Positions 17,685 through 26,417 of a stretch of 64,000 bases of DNA are shown here, piece after piece (positions within the stretch are counted from its first letter, which is position 1; the number at the start of each line of letters is the position of its first letter). This stretch comes from Nostoc sp. UHCC 0926. Its GTDB lineage: Bacteria > Cyanobacteriota > Cyanobacteriia > Cyanobacteriales > Nostocaceae. The DNA is taken from positions 6,514,001 through 6,578,000 of the forward strand of contig NZ_CP117768.1 of NCBI RefSeq assembly GCF_028623165.1, read 5' to 3'. The translations under genes and the position numbers were made by a program. The notes under the pieces were generated by a model. It saw nothing but the letters and a program-made list of their open reading frames with translations, was not told the origin of the DNA and ran no database searches.

Positions 17685-18800
17685 TTAACTTTTTTGATAC
17701 CGCATTCCGGGCAGCTGCGAAACTAAACCCATAAGTTCCAACTCTAACAAAGCACCGGAAACAGAGCCAGCAGCCATGCCGGTTTGTTGGATAATAAAAT
17801 CGAAGGGTAAAGCATTACTAGCAAGTGCATCCATTATCGTTTGCAATTCTGGCGACAAAGTTGGCATTAACTGTTCTGGTGCTGTGGAAGCCTCGACTCC
17901 ATCAATTTGTGGTATTGCTCCTAGCATTGTTAACAGTTCATCTAGTTCCTTAAGAATGAAAGTTGCTCCCTGACTCAGTAACTTTAAACACCCTTGGGAT
18001 GGATGATCGTCCAGTCTCCCAGGCAGTGCATAGACATCTCTGCCAAATTCATTTGCGTAGGTAGCTGTTATTAAAGCACCAGATTTTAACGGGGCTTCCA
18101 TTACCAGGATGGCGCGGCTTAAACCTGCAATAATTCGGTTGCGGCGGGGAAAGTGAGTGCGATCGGGTGGGGTTTTCGTGGGGTACTCACTCACGACTAA
18201 CCCAGCCGTCAAAATTTGCTTATACAAATCCCGATTTTTATGCGGATAGATGACATCTACACCAGTCCCCAAAACTGCGATCGTGCGTCCACCTGCTTTC
18301 ATGGCGGCGATGTGGCTTTCTGTGTCAATTCCCTCTGCCATACCAGAAACAACTGTAAAGCCATTTTTAGCCAAAGCTGTACTAATTTGGCGAGTCCAAC
18401 GAATGCCGTACTCTGAGGGTTGGCGTGTTCCGACAATTCCAACCATCGGTTTTTGTCCAAGATTTTCTTGGAGTTCGACTTCACCGCGATAGTATAAAAT
18501 CGGCGGTGGACTTGGAGTTTCCAGCAGTAAGCGGGGATAATCTGCATCTGCTGGTGTCCAGAAATGAGAATTTTCCTGCTGGTGCTTGGTGAATAGTTGT
18601 TCTGGGTGCAAACGCGATCGCTGTTGTACTACTTTTTCTAGTGTTTGAAAACCAAAACCCTCTACCTCTCCTAACTGTACCTTGGTAGCGTTCCAAGCTG
18701 TTGCCAACGTGCCAAAATGCTGTTGCAGCCGTCGCAGTAATACCGGGCCAATTCCAGAAATTTGCGTCCAAGCTAGCCAATATGCACCTTCTTCTACCAC
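17685..18800 (-). CDS. dprA: DNA-processing protein DprA/Smf
   Basis: A 371-residue protein that loads RecA onto incoming single-stranded DNA during natural transformation. The layout is an N-terminal helix-hairpin-helix/SAM region (ISGIGPVLLRRLQQHFG), the Rossmann-like core (VGIVGTRQPSEYG; VVSGMAEGIDTESHIAAMKAGGRTIAVLGTGVDVIYP; HFPRRNRIIAGLSRAILVMEA; SGALITATYANEFGRDVYALPG; SQGCLKLLSQGA), and a C-terminal winged-helix DML1-like domain. All family signatures are intact and length is normal. Confidence 0.95.
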   Translation of the reverse strand: MVEEGAYWLAWTQISGIGPVLLRRLQQHFGTLATAWNATKVQLGEVEGFGFQTLEKVVQQRSRLHPEQLFTKHQQENSHFWTPADADYPRLLLETPSPPPILYYRGEVELQENLGQKPMVGIVGTRQPSEYGIRWTRQISTALAKNGFTVVSGMAEGIDTESHIAAMKAGGRTIAVLGTGVDVIYPHKNRDLYKQILTAGLVVSEYPTKTPPDRTHFPRRNRIIAGLSRAILVMEAPLKSGALITATYANEFGRDVYALPGRLDDHPSQGCLKLLSQGATFILKELDELLTMLGAIPQIDGVEASTAPEQLMPTLSPELQTIMDALASNALPFDFIIQQTGMAAGSVSGALLELELMGLVSQLPGMRYQKS

Positions 18801-18904
18801 GGTTCCATCCTCACGCCTACTTGATTGAGTATTCCCAAATTAGGTTTAGCTGTTGATATAAAAAGGGAGTGAGGGAGATGGGGAAGTTTCTTAAAACATG
18901 GAAG

Positions 18905-18990
18905 TTGAACCTTTGAGCCTTTGACTATTAAATATTGACTCTTGGCTCTTGACTCTTGACTCTTGACCATTGACTATTAACTGTTGACTA
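18905..18990. repeat. STRR heptamer array (TTGACTC/TTGACTA type)
   Basis: Successive 7-base units TTGACTC, TTGACTA, TTGACCA and variants run directly up to the start region of the DUF1400 gene. They create a TTG at 18984 that opens the frame but is unlikely to be the true start (ATG at 19008). Confidence 0.8.
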
Positions 18991-19007
18991 TTCCACTATC
19001 TTCTGCG

Positions 19008-20168
19008 ATGCAATATTTCTATCGTCTTTTAATATGCCTATCTGGGTGCTTAATATTTTTACTGCTGCATAGTTGTCTTGGTTTGTTGCCGAGTTTGGCC
19101 GCCGAAAAGATTGTTGCCAGATACGGATTGTTTGAGCAATCGCTCCCAGTGGCAGATATACGCAAGTATGCCGAGACACAAAAGGTTTCTGGCGATTTGC
19201 AATCTTTCTTAGGTTACCTCAGCGCTAAGGATAAACAGAAGTTCCAAGATGCTCTTCAGGTGAAAATGTCTCTTGATATTGCGGCTTTAGATAAGCTGAT
19301 AAATACAGGAATAGGCAAGCAAATTTTATCTTTTGCTTCCCAAGCGACTGTCTTTCCAACACGCTCCCCGATCGCCCGTCGTGATCAAGGCAGTATACAA
19401 GCCCTACGAGCTGCCATTATCTTAGGAGCAAAATCACCAGAAGGTTTAGGAATAACCAGCTTTCTAGAAGCCTATCCCAGTAATCAACTAGTCTTTGACG
19501 TGTCAAAAATTTCCAAGCTAGTCACCATGGCCAATTTATCTTCTGGTTCTGCTGATGCACCACCAAAGGACAATGTAAGTTCTTCACCCTTAGGGCAAAT
19601 TGCACTGCAATATCAGATACTCGCCGCCCAAGGTAAACAGTTCTCAGGTTGCTTATTTGGTGATTCTATTTCGGCTGAACTTGGTAATACTCTTGGGAAT
19701 GGTACTTTTAATTTTGGGTTAAATGGTCTGAGTACAATTTCATTACTGGAACAACTGAAAAGTTTAATTCCTACCAAGCTTAAATGCGAAAAGGCGATTA
19801 TTGCCATAGGTGGAAATGATGCTTGGTATGGAATTAGTGATCAGTTATTTAGCAAAAATCTGCAAGAGGCGATCGCACTTATCCGCACAATGGAAACTAA
19901 AGAGATTTTTCTGATTCCGGCTTTTTATTCAACAGTTGCAGCAAGCTTAGATCCAACTATAGCAGCCCCACTTTCTAGAGTTGAACAAATTAATGTTCTG
20001 ATTAATCAAATTTCTGAAACAGAAAAAGTGCCAGTTGCAGCAGCAGGACTAGCACCATTGTATGAAAATAATGTTCTTAAAGAGAATTTGACGAGCGATG
20101 GTGACCATCTGAATGCAGAGGGTCTAAAAATTTATCGACAAGCATTATTACAAATCCTGCAAAAGTAA
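19008..20168 (+). CDS. DUF1400 domain fused to an SGNH/GDSL hydrolase
   Basis: The start is taken at ATG 19008; the in-frame TTG at 18984 lies inside a heptamer repeat. Residues 1-33 are a signal peptide or anchor (LLICLSGCLIFLLLHSCLGLLPSLAAA-like). Residues about 35-175 match DUF1400 in pattern (YGLFEQSLPVADIRKYAE; QLVFDVSKISKLV), a domain normally found before an alpha/beta hydrolase in cyanobacteria. Here the C-terminal half is instead SGNH-like: CLFGDSISAEL (block I with the Ser), IAIGGNDAWYG (block III), SDGDHLNAEG (block V, Asp and His). Substrate unknown; probably periplasmic. Confidence 0.8.
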   Translation: MQYFYRLLICLSGCLIFLLLHSCLGLLPSLAAEKIVARYGLFEQSLPVADIRKYAETQKVSGDLQSFLGYLSAKDKQKFQDALQVKMSLDIAALDKLINTGIGKQILSFASQATVFPTRSPIARRDQGSIQALRAAIILGAKSPEGLGITSFLEAYPSNQLVFDVSKISKLVTMANLSSGSADAPPKDNVSSSPLGQIALQYQILAAQGKQFSGCLFGDSISAELGNTLGNGTFNFGLNGLSTISLLEQLKSLIPTKLKCEKAIIAIGGNDAWYGISDQLFSKNLQEAIALIRTMETKEIFLIPAFYSTVAASLDPTIAAPLSRVEQINVLINQISETEKVPVAAAGLAPLYENNVLKENLTSDGDHLNAEGLKIYRQALLQILQK

Positions 20169-20291
20169 TATGATGTCCGTCAAATTGCCCATCTAAAATC
20201 ACTCTAACCAAGTTACGTTTTCTGCAACATAATTAGTAATTAGTAATTCGTAAATAGAAATTACAAATTACAAATTACTAATTATCATTAT

Positions 20292-20981
20292 TTAGGCTTT
20301 CCAATTCAAAAACCGCGCATAAATATAAGCGATCCCTTCATCAAGAATTGTCCGCACGCCTTGGCTATAACCCCACCATTCGTTTGGATCATAATCTTGT
20401 GTTTTGGCAGCAATCGCACCAACTTTAATATTAGGGGTAAGTAGTTTTTTGAACAACAACCAACTTCTACGGGTGTGAACGTCTAAGGAAAAAATATTAA
20501 TTGATTGTAGCTGTAAATTTGAATTAGATAGCCAGCGCTTAAATTCGGCAGCGGATGCATAACTACGATCCTTAATTACCATAGGTGTCGGAACAGCTAC
20601 CACCTTGTCTGATTCTAAACCGAGTTTCTTGAAGGTGGCGGCTGACACTTCTGCAAAGTTCTTGTATTCACTAAGATAATTTCCTTTTTCTATTGTGCCT
20701 CCTGTGGTAATTACTAGACGATAAGAACCGGTTTTAAATTCAGTCAAAGCTTCTTCTATTGCGTAATCAGGTAGCCATCCTTCAACGACTAGTACTTCTG
20801 CTGATTTCATAGGGGAAGTCACGGCGAGAAATGAGTGTACATGAGTAATAGTGAAAAATATTAAATAAGCAATCAAAGCGATTGCAATCGCCCACCCCTG
20901 AGCCGTAAGTGTCCACATTTCTTGGCGTTTTATTAGTTTGATTTTTGGAAATTTTTGACGCCGACGATTTTTTGTCTGCAT
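20292..20981 (-). CDS. YdcF/ElyC/SanA-type membrane protein (DUF218)
   Basis: A 229-residue protein with a basic N-terminus, one membrane segment around residues 28-50, and a DUF218 domain: AEVLVVEGWLPDYAIEEAL, the RLVITTGG strand-turn, a Ser/Ala/Glu helix (SYASAAEFKRWL) and FSLDVHTRRSWLLFKK. The family is linked to cell-envelope or exopolysaccharide processes in several bacteria; a precise activity is not known. Its ATG overlaps the TAA of the upstream DUF2301 gene (TAATG), so the two are translationally coupled. Confidence 0.75.
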   Translation of the reverse strand: MQTKNRRRQKFPKIKLIKRQEMWTLTAQGWAIAIALIAYLIFFTITHVHSFLAVTSPMKSAEVLVVEGWLPDYAIEEALTEFKTGSYRLVITTGGTIEKGNYLSEYKNFAEVSAATFKKLGLESDKVVAVPTPMVIKDRSYASAAEFKRWLSNSNLQLQSINIFSLDVHTRRSWLLFKKLLTPNIKVGAIAAKTQDYDPNEWWGYSQGVRTILDEGIAYIYARFLNWKA

Positions 20982-21643
20982 TAAACCTTAGCTAAACGTT
21001 GTTCTTGCAAGTAAGTAAATACAGACTTATCTCCAATATCAGCAGGAATTGCTTGCACTGCTTTTCGCAGCGCAAATACCAAAAACAACGTCGCCCAAAT
21101 TCCTAATAAAACATTTTCCCCCTGAGTTGGTAGAATTCCTACCAAATGTCCTAACAACAGTAGCGGTACTGTTAGGGTTAATACTTTGGTTTCCAGGCGA
21201 TTGAAGCAAAAAGCCTCTTTAAAATAAATACCTGTCAAAGCAACGAAGATAAAACCAACTCCAAATAAGGTAACAGGCTGATTGTAAATAGTGAGAGCCA
21301 AAGGTTCACTACTAGAGATTGCCAAAATCACTGATGCTATACTACCGATCGCCCAAAAAATTTGCAACATTCGGTGCAGTGATGCCATGTAAATATGAAT
21401 GGTAAATAAACTTACACCAAGAGCGAGACTAAAACAAGCATATAGAGGTGTAAGTGCGGTAAAAACAGTCGGGTTATTGTTGAGCAAAACTAAAGCACTG
21501 CCTATGGCAAAGCTGAGTGCGGCTACTAATAACCCAGCCCGATAGATAATTACGCCAGTGCGATCGCTCTGAGTAATTGTAAATTCCCCAAACTGACCTT
21601 GATAAACTTTTGGTACAGATAGTGTTTGCGTAGTCATATTCAA
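20981..21643 (-). CDS. DUF2301-type integral membrane protein
   Basis: A 220-residue protein with about six hydrophobic segments between residues 30 and 195 and a short cytosolic tail (VFTYLQEQRLAKV). The pattern, including YKEAFCFNR-like FKEAFCFNRLETK between membrane helices, matches the DUF2301 family of cyanobacterial and plant membrane proteins; no biochemical role is known. It is the first gene of a two-gene operon with the DUF218 protein. Confidence 0.75.
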   Translation of the reverse strand: MNMTTQTLSVPKVYQGQFGEFTITQSDRTGVIIYRAGLLVAALSFAIGSALVLLNNNPTVFTALTPLYACFSLALGVSLFTIHIYMASLHRMLQIFWAIGSIASVILAISSSEPLALTIYNQPVTLFGVGFIFVALTGIYFKEAFCFNRLETKVLTLTVPLLLLGHLVGILPTQGENVLLGIWATLFLVFALRKAVQAIPADIGDKSVFTYLQEQRLAKV

Positions 21644-21763
21644 GAATATAGTTATGATTCTCTAGTAGAGTACACCAAGAAATTGCTCAAGGGTTACTCT
21701 TTTTATTATGGGTAATAAAACTAACTTAGTGTCAGAATCCTTAAACTCTTAAGCAATTTTTGT

Positions 21764-22230
21764 CGGGTGGGCACTGCCTATCATCGCTTAAACCCTTATT
21801 TTTAGGTTATGTGCAGTGCCCAACGCCAGTTGCTCTAGTTGGGGAAACCCCAGATGCACTCTCTACGCTTTAGATTCACTACAAGAGACACATTTCTTAA
21901 GAGATGAAACTTTGGCGATCGTTATCATCTAACCCGCACCGAATAAAACTCAGTTTTTGCCGAGAGCAGTGCTCCAAAGTCAGGTGCTAAATAATTAGGG
22001 GTATAAATTACCTATTTAATAGTGCGACGCCGATAGCGAAGCGTTAGCGAGTCTTCTCCCAAGGGGAGACGCCAAGGGCGAACGAGCGTCATAGCCCGCA
22101 CTTCTCTACGAGACGCTCTTGCTAGCAAGATCCCCGTAGGGGTACGGCATGGTTCGACTACTTCGCGCTCAGTACAAGTGCGCTCACCAGCCGCTCAGTA
22201 ACCACCGCAGGCATCGCAGCCAAATAGCTA
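21764..22230. repeat. 700-bp gene-free stretch with iterated palindromes
   Basis: The 21644-22342 gap has no credible gene. An inverted repeat GGGCACTGC...GCAGTGCCC spans about 21767-21818. From about 22022 to 22205 there is a mosaic of GC-rich iterated palindromic sequence (GCGAAGCGTTAGCGAGTC, TCTCCCAAGGGGAGA, GCCAAGGGCGAAC) of a kind common between genes in Nostoc-type genomes; part of it (CGCCAAGGGCGAAC) recurs at about 40550. Confidence 0.6.
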
Positions 22231-22342
22231 TTTTTATTGATAATATAGCTATATAACTGAGAATTAAAACCCAATCTAACTTTGGAGCATTGCTCCCGTT
22301 TCTACCTGTTTAAGAGACTTTTTCTCACCTCGAACTCAGGTC

Positions 22343-23251
22343 TTAAGGAATAGAAACCGATCGCAATAATCGCTCAACAACAGTTCTTGCGTTGCGTCCT
22401 CCTCTAGGGATGAGGCGATGGCAAAGAACGTGAGGGACGAGAAATTTCACATCGTCGGGAATGACATAATCACGCCCTAATAGAAAAGCTAGCGCTTGGG
22501 CAGCCCGTTGTAATGCTAATGTGCCACGCGGACTGACACCAAGGGCTATTTCCTCATCTTGGCGTGTTGCCCGCACCAATTCGAGGATGTACTGTTGCAA
22601 GGAGGTGGCCACTTTTACTTGAGAGCAGAAGTAACGCAATTCCTGTACTTCTGCCAAGGTAATACAAGGCTGCAAATCAGTAACTTTTACACCATTTTGC
22701 AGATTTTGCAGCATCTGGAGTTCTTCTGCCTCAGAAGGATAGCCCAAACTCAGCGACAACATAAACCGATCCATTTGCGCTTCTGGCAGGGGAAAAGTAC
22801 CTTGATACTCGATAGGGTTTTGAGTGGCAATAACAAAGAAGGGCTGGGGAACTGCACGAGAGACACCATCGACTGTTACCTGATGCTCTTCCATGACTTC
22901 CAGTAAAGCTGACTGAGTGCGGGGTGTAGCACGGTTGATTTCGTCAGTTAGGAGGATATTCGCAAAGACTGGCCCAGGAAGAAAAGTAAATTCACCGCTT
23001 TTTGGGTTCCAGATGTTGGTGCCAGTGATATCAGTTGGCAGTAAATCAGGGGTACATTGTAGCCGTTGAAACTTGCCATCCACAGAACGAGCTAGGGATT
23101 TAGCGAGCAGGGTTTTACCAACGCCAGGGACATCTTCTAGGAGGGCATGACCACCACCTAGCAGAGCGACTAGCACCAAGCGTATTGCCTCAGTTTTACC
23201 AACGATGGTAAGAGCCAGATTTTGCGTTAAAACGTCAATTTTTTCTCTCAT
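22343..23251 (-). CDS. MoxR-family AAA+ ATPase
   Basis: A 302-residue AAA+ protein. Walker A is VPGVGKTLLAKSLA, Walker B is ILLTDEINRATPRTQSALLEVMEE, the sensor-1 region is FFVIATQNPIEYQGTFPLPEAQMDRF, and the C-terminal lid carries SPRGTLALQRAAQA and the Arg-rich HRLIPRGG. MoxR ATPases act as chaperone-like activators of partner metalloproteins, usually beside DUF58 and vWA genes. None are adjacent here, so the partner must be elsewhere. Length is typical. Confidence 0.92.
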   Translation of the reverse strand: MREKIDVLTQNLALTIVGKTEAIRLVLVALLGGGHALLEDVPGVGKTLLAKSLARSVDGKFQRLQCTPDLLPTDITGTNIWNPKSGEFTFLPGPVFANILLTDEINRATPRTQSALLEVMEEHQVTVDGVSRAVPQPFFVIATQNPIEYQGTFPLPEAQMDRFMLSLSLGYPSEAEELQMLQNLQNGVKVTDLQPCITLAEVQELRYFCSQVKVATSLQQYILELVRATRQDEEIALGVSPRGTLALQRAAQALAFLLGRDYVIPDDVKFLVPHVLCHRLIPRGGRNARTVVERLLRSVSIP

Positions 23252-23254
23252 GCA

Positions 23255-23340
23255 GTGCGGGGAGTGGGGAATAGGGAATGGGGAATGGGTAATGGGGACT
23301 GGGGACTGGGAACTGGATTATTCCCAATGCCCAATGCCCA
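23255..23340. repeat. STRR heptamer array (GGGGAAT/GGGGACT type)
   Basis: Tandem 7-base units of GGGGAAT, GGGTAAT, GGGGACT and GGGAACT begin just upstream of the moxR start and end in a CCCAATG inverted counterpart, so the region can form a hairpin. Confidence 0.8.
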
Positions 23341-23381
23341 ATTTCCCTAAATACATTGTTCCCACTCCTAACTCCAAACTC

Positions 23382-23475
23382 CTGTACAGACGCGATTAAT
23401 CGCGTCTCTCCTGTACAGACGTGATTAATCGCGTCTCTACTCCAAACTCCTGTACAGACGCGATTAATCGCGTCT
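23382..23475. repeat. Three copies of a palindromic 26-mer
   Basis: Copies at 23382-23407, 23411-23436 and 23450-23475 each contain the near-perfect palindrome GACGCGATTAATCGCGTC (the middle copy has one change, GTG for GCG). They lie just beyond the 3' end of ribF and upstream of moxR and could form hairpins that stop or stabilise the ribF transcript. Confidence 0.85.
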
Positions 23476-23483
23476 CCTAACTT

Positions 23484-24554
23484 TTAACTTTGCGCTCCAG
23501 CACTCAAAACTTCTTTAGCGACAATACAGTCAAGTTGAATTTGTGTTTTCAGAGCTTCTAGAGAAGAAAATTTTTGTTCAGGGCGCAAAAATTTAACTAG
23601 CTGCACAGCCAGTTTTTTACCATATAAATCACCAGACCAATCGAATAAATGTACTTCTGCAGATGAATAAGTACCGTTTACAGTTGGGCGGTTACCGAGA
23701 TTCATTATGCCCAAGCTCTCACTAGGAGTAGCATCTGATGTTTCACTGAGAGTGAAAACGCGGACAGCATAAACTCCTTGGTGGGGCAAGAACTTTTCTT
23801 TTGGTAGTTCGAGGTTGGCGGTGGGAAAGCCAATGGTTCTGCCTAATTGTTGACCTTGAACGACAACACCAATGAGAGTGTAGGGGCGTCCTAGTAGGAG
23901 ATTTGCGTTTTCGATGTCGCCGTGCTCAAGGGTTTGGCGGATCAATGAAGTGCTAATGCGGGCATCCTGAGTCGGAGTAGTACTGACGCAATTGCTTTGG
24001 GTGGGCGAGTCACCTGTATAAGTTTGTAAGGGAACAATGGTAACGGGGATATTGTGCTTGGCGGCGATTAATTGCAAATCCTTGGCAGTACCACTGCGCT
24101 TTTCGCCAAAACAAAAATCTTCCCCTATACTAATTTGCTGGCATCGCAGTTGTTGCACGAGAATTCTTTGTACGAATTCTTCGGGTGTCAAGGCAGATAA
24201 TTCTTTGTCAAAGGGTAGTAGTACCAGTTGTTCTACCCCAAGCGATCGCAATTGTTGGACTTTTTCATCCAGTGGTGTTAACAAAGTCCGGGGTTGCCCC
24301 GTAAAAAACTCCTGTGGATGGGGGTCAAAGGTGACAACTGTTGAGTAGGTATATTCTTTATTTGTCAATTGTCCGTTGTCAGTTGTTAGTTGTTGATTTT
24401 CCTTTGACTGCGGACTACTGGCTACTGACAAGTGACCACCAGCGTGCAAGACTGGTTGAATTACCCTTTGATGACCAAGATGAACACCATCAAACTTGCC
24501 AAGGGCAACAGCAGTAGGCATTAGCAGCCCTTCGCTCGAAGAAGCAACCCACAT
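23484..24554 (-). CDS. ribF: Bifunctional riboflavin kinase/FAD synthetase, with an in-frame STRR insertion
   Basis: The enzyme phosphorylates riboflavin to FMN and adenylates FMN to FAD. I take the ATG at 24554 (MWVASS) because the preceding 10 in-frame residues look unconserved. The N-terminal nucleotidyltransferase motif GKFDGVHLGHQ and TVVTFDPHPQEFF are present; the C-terminal kinase domain has GRPYTLIGVVVQGQQLGRTIGFPTANL and the NLGNRPTV segment. Between HAGGHL and EYTYSTVV a Gln/Asn/Ser/Thr-rich insert of about 22-25 residues (SPQSKENQQLTTDNGQLTNK) is encoded by heptanucleotide repeats. It sits in a loop ahead of a beta strand, so the enzyme may still work. Confidence 0.92.
   Translation of the reverse strand: MWVASSSEGLLMPTAVALGKFDGVHLGHQRVIQPVLHAGGHLSVASSPQSKENQQLTTDNGQLTNKEYTYSTVVTFDPHPQEFFTGQPRTLLTPLDEKVQQLRSLGVEQLVLLPFDKELSALTPEEFVQRILVQQLRCQQISIGEDFCFGEKRSGTAKDLQLIAAKHNIPVTIVPLQTYTGDSPTQSNCVSTTPTQDARISTSLIRQTLEHGDIENANLLLGRPYTLIGVVVQGQQLGRTIGFPTANLELPKEKFLPHQGVYAVRVFTLSETSDATPSESLGIMNLGNRPTVNGTYSSAEVHLFDWSGDLYGKKLAVQLVKFLRPEQKFSSLEALKTQIQLDCIVAKEVLSAGAQS
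24362..24436. repeat. STRR heptamers inside ribF coding sequence
   Basis: Five clear 7-base units of the TTGTCAA/TTGTCCG/TTGTCAG/TTGTTAG/TTGTTGA type, followed by degenerate ACTGRC-rich units, lie within the ribF gene and keep its frame. They are the same class of repeat found between genes elsewhere in this window. Confidence 0.8.
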
Positions 24555-24813
24555 AGAACACCCATTTTTAGACAAATTTAGCACGTGGATTCTGAGATTT
24601 TAGGTTTATTTTAGCTATCAGCAGGAAGCTACCTTATGGTAAACCGCCTTGAGGAGGACAGCTTTTGTAGACGGTCTGAACTTCCACTAACTGCCCATGA
24701 GGTCTTATGCTATCGGCCAGGGTGTTAATGTCACCCCTTTTAAACTATCAGCCAAAAGCTTAAGCCACGGCAAGTCACCCAAGATGCTTTCTTGTGCGAT
24801 TAGCTTAACTACG

Positions 24814-24925
24814 AATTTTAGATTTTAGATTTTAGATTTTAGATTTTAGATTTTAGATTTTAGATTTTTTGGTTCATGCCCCGCCATGTTAGGGCGAAAC
24901 AAATCCAAAATCCAAAATCCAAAAT
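24814..24925. repeat. ATTTTAG heptamer array with inverted partner
   Basis: Seven consecutive ATTTTAG units start at 24814. After a 30-bp spacer, inverted CCAAAAT units (24902-24925) follow, making a long potential hairpin. It occupies the middle of the 680-bp gap between ribF and the MBL-fold gene (24555-25234). The rest of that gap has no convincing gene; 24635-24770 contains several short stems and might be a structured RNA. Confidence 0.75.
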
Positions 24926-25234
24926 TGGTTGACAGCTAATTGCTAAGTCCAGATAACCTCAAATACCAGAGCTAAAAAGGCTCTAGTTTCGTGTTGAGAC
25001 TGCAACAAGGTTTTACCACTCCTATCAGCCGCAAGAGAGGGCGTCTGTGGGTATCTGGGCTGTGTTGGTGAATCTATAAAGTGTGTCCTCCTGTTGTCGC
25101 CCTTATCCTGTGGTCGGCGCTCTGACAACTCTGGGCAGCGCTGTCTGACCGTGCAGCCAACAAGTACGCTCTCGCGCTGAAAGCTTCTGATCACCAATCT
25201 AATCTAAAATCTCCAATTCCTCCGATCGCAATCT

Positions 25235-26131
25235 TTAGATAGAAAACTTACTAACAGGAAAAGATTCTGATAAAGAAACTGAGGTGGGAACCTGGAGTAC
25301 GATTCCTTCCCGTGCCATGATAGCCCCAGGAAATTCCGCAGATGCTTGTTTCCCTACATGATCTAAAAAGTCGTCATTGTGCGCGGGGTCGTGGTGGTAA
25401 ATCGCCAGAGTTTTGACGTTAGCAGCTTGTGCCACTTTCACTGCTTCTTGCCAGGTAGAATGTCCCCAGCCAATTTTTGGGGTTTTTGGGCTATGGTATT
25501 CTTCGTCTGTATAGGTGGAATCGTAAATCAGAATGTCAGCATTACGAGCTAGCCACAGCACATTGTCATCGAGTCGGTCGGGAAAATGTTCGGTATCGGT
25601 AATATAAGCAGCAGCACCACCATGCCAGTTGACGCGGTATCCTACGGCTTCACCTGGGTGGTTTAAAGGTGCTGTTTCTACAGTAACGTCATCGATGTGT
25701 ATTGGTTGCCCCGGTCGAATGTCGTAAAAATTTAAATTGGCTTGCATAATCTGCAAGGGTACAGGAAAGTTCGGGTGCAACATCTGGTCATTGAGGCGCT
25801 GTTCTATGGTAGAGCCATCAGGAGCGATCGCGCCGTAGATATGAAAGTCATTCCCCTTTACAAATCCTGGGGTAAAGAAGGGAAAACCCTGCATGTGATC
25901 CCAGTGAGAGTGGGTAAAAAATATATGAGCTTCTAACGGCATTTGACGCAATAAAGATTGCCCCAAAACATGTAGTCCCGTGCCAGCATCGAAAATTAAG
26001 CGTTTATCGCCCGCTTGCATTGATATGCAAGGGGTATTACCGCCGTAACGAACGGTGTGTGGCCCTGGGCTGGGGATGCTGCCGCGAACGCCCCAAAATT
26101 GTACGGTAAATTGATTCTCTATCCTAGACAT
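25235..26131 (-). CDS. MBL-fold metallo-hydrolase
   Basis: A 298-residue metallo-beta-lactamase-fold hydrolase. The N-terminus VQFWGVRGSIPSPGPHTVRYGGNTPCI, the metal motif FFTHSHWDHMQGFPFF (HxHxDH), AAYITDTEH and the late TLAIYHHDPAHNDD are all present, giving a full two-metal site. The overall type resembles cyclic-phosphodiesterase/PhnP-like or RNase Z-like proteins, often seen next to signalling domains; here it stands alone. It is cytosolic. The substrate cannot be assigned. Confidence 0.87.
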   Translation of the reverse strand: MSRIENQFTVQFWGVRGSIPSPGPHTVRYGGNTPCISMQAGDKRLIFDAGTGLHVLGQSLLRQMPLEAHIFFTHSHWDHMQGFPFFTPGFVKGNDFHIYGAIAPDGSTIEQRLNDQMLHPNFPVPLQIMQANLNFYDIRPGQPIHIDDVTVETAPLNHPGEAVGYRVNWHGGAAAYITDTEHFPDRLDDNVLWLARNADILIYDSTYTDEEYHSPKTPKIGWGHSTWQEAVKVAQAANVKTLAIYHHDPAHNDDFLDHVGKQASAEFPGAIMAREGIVLQVPTSVSLSESFPVSKFSI

Positions 26132-26417
26132 GGGTGTTGCTTGCTGGACTGAGCGGGCGATAAATGAAAAATTGCTACTTATTTTGTCTAAGTTTATGCT
26201 GTTTCACCGATTTTGCTAGAGGAAGGATTTCTTGGTAAAACAGCATACCCTGTTTCTGGCTAATTGTGTAAATGTGGATAAAATACTCTCAAGTAAAATT
26301 CTCAATTTCTTGGGATGGATGTGTATCAGTTATTTCAATAGTGCCCCTACGTTATAGCCTACATTTTTCTGTGATGCATTTGAATAACCCCAGTTTTATC
26401 CTGATTAATCAAATGAT

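Noticed and set aside
22020..22205. Possible insertion sequence remnant
   Set aside because: No transposase similarity; the sequence consists of iterated palindromes common between genes in this type of genome.
24943..25197. 84-codon minus-strand open frame
   Set aside because: Composition is Arg/Gln/Ser-rich without recognisable motifs, with no start signal; more likely untranslated sequence.
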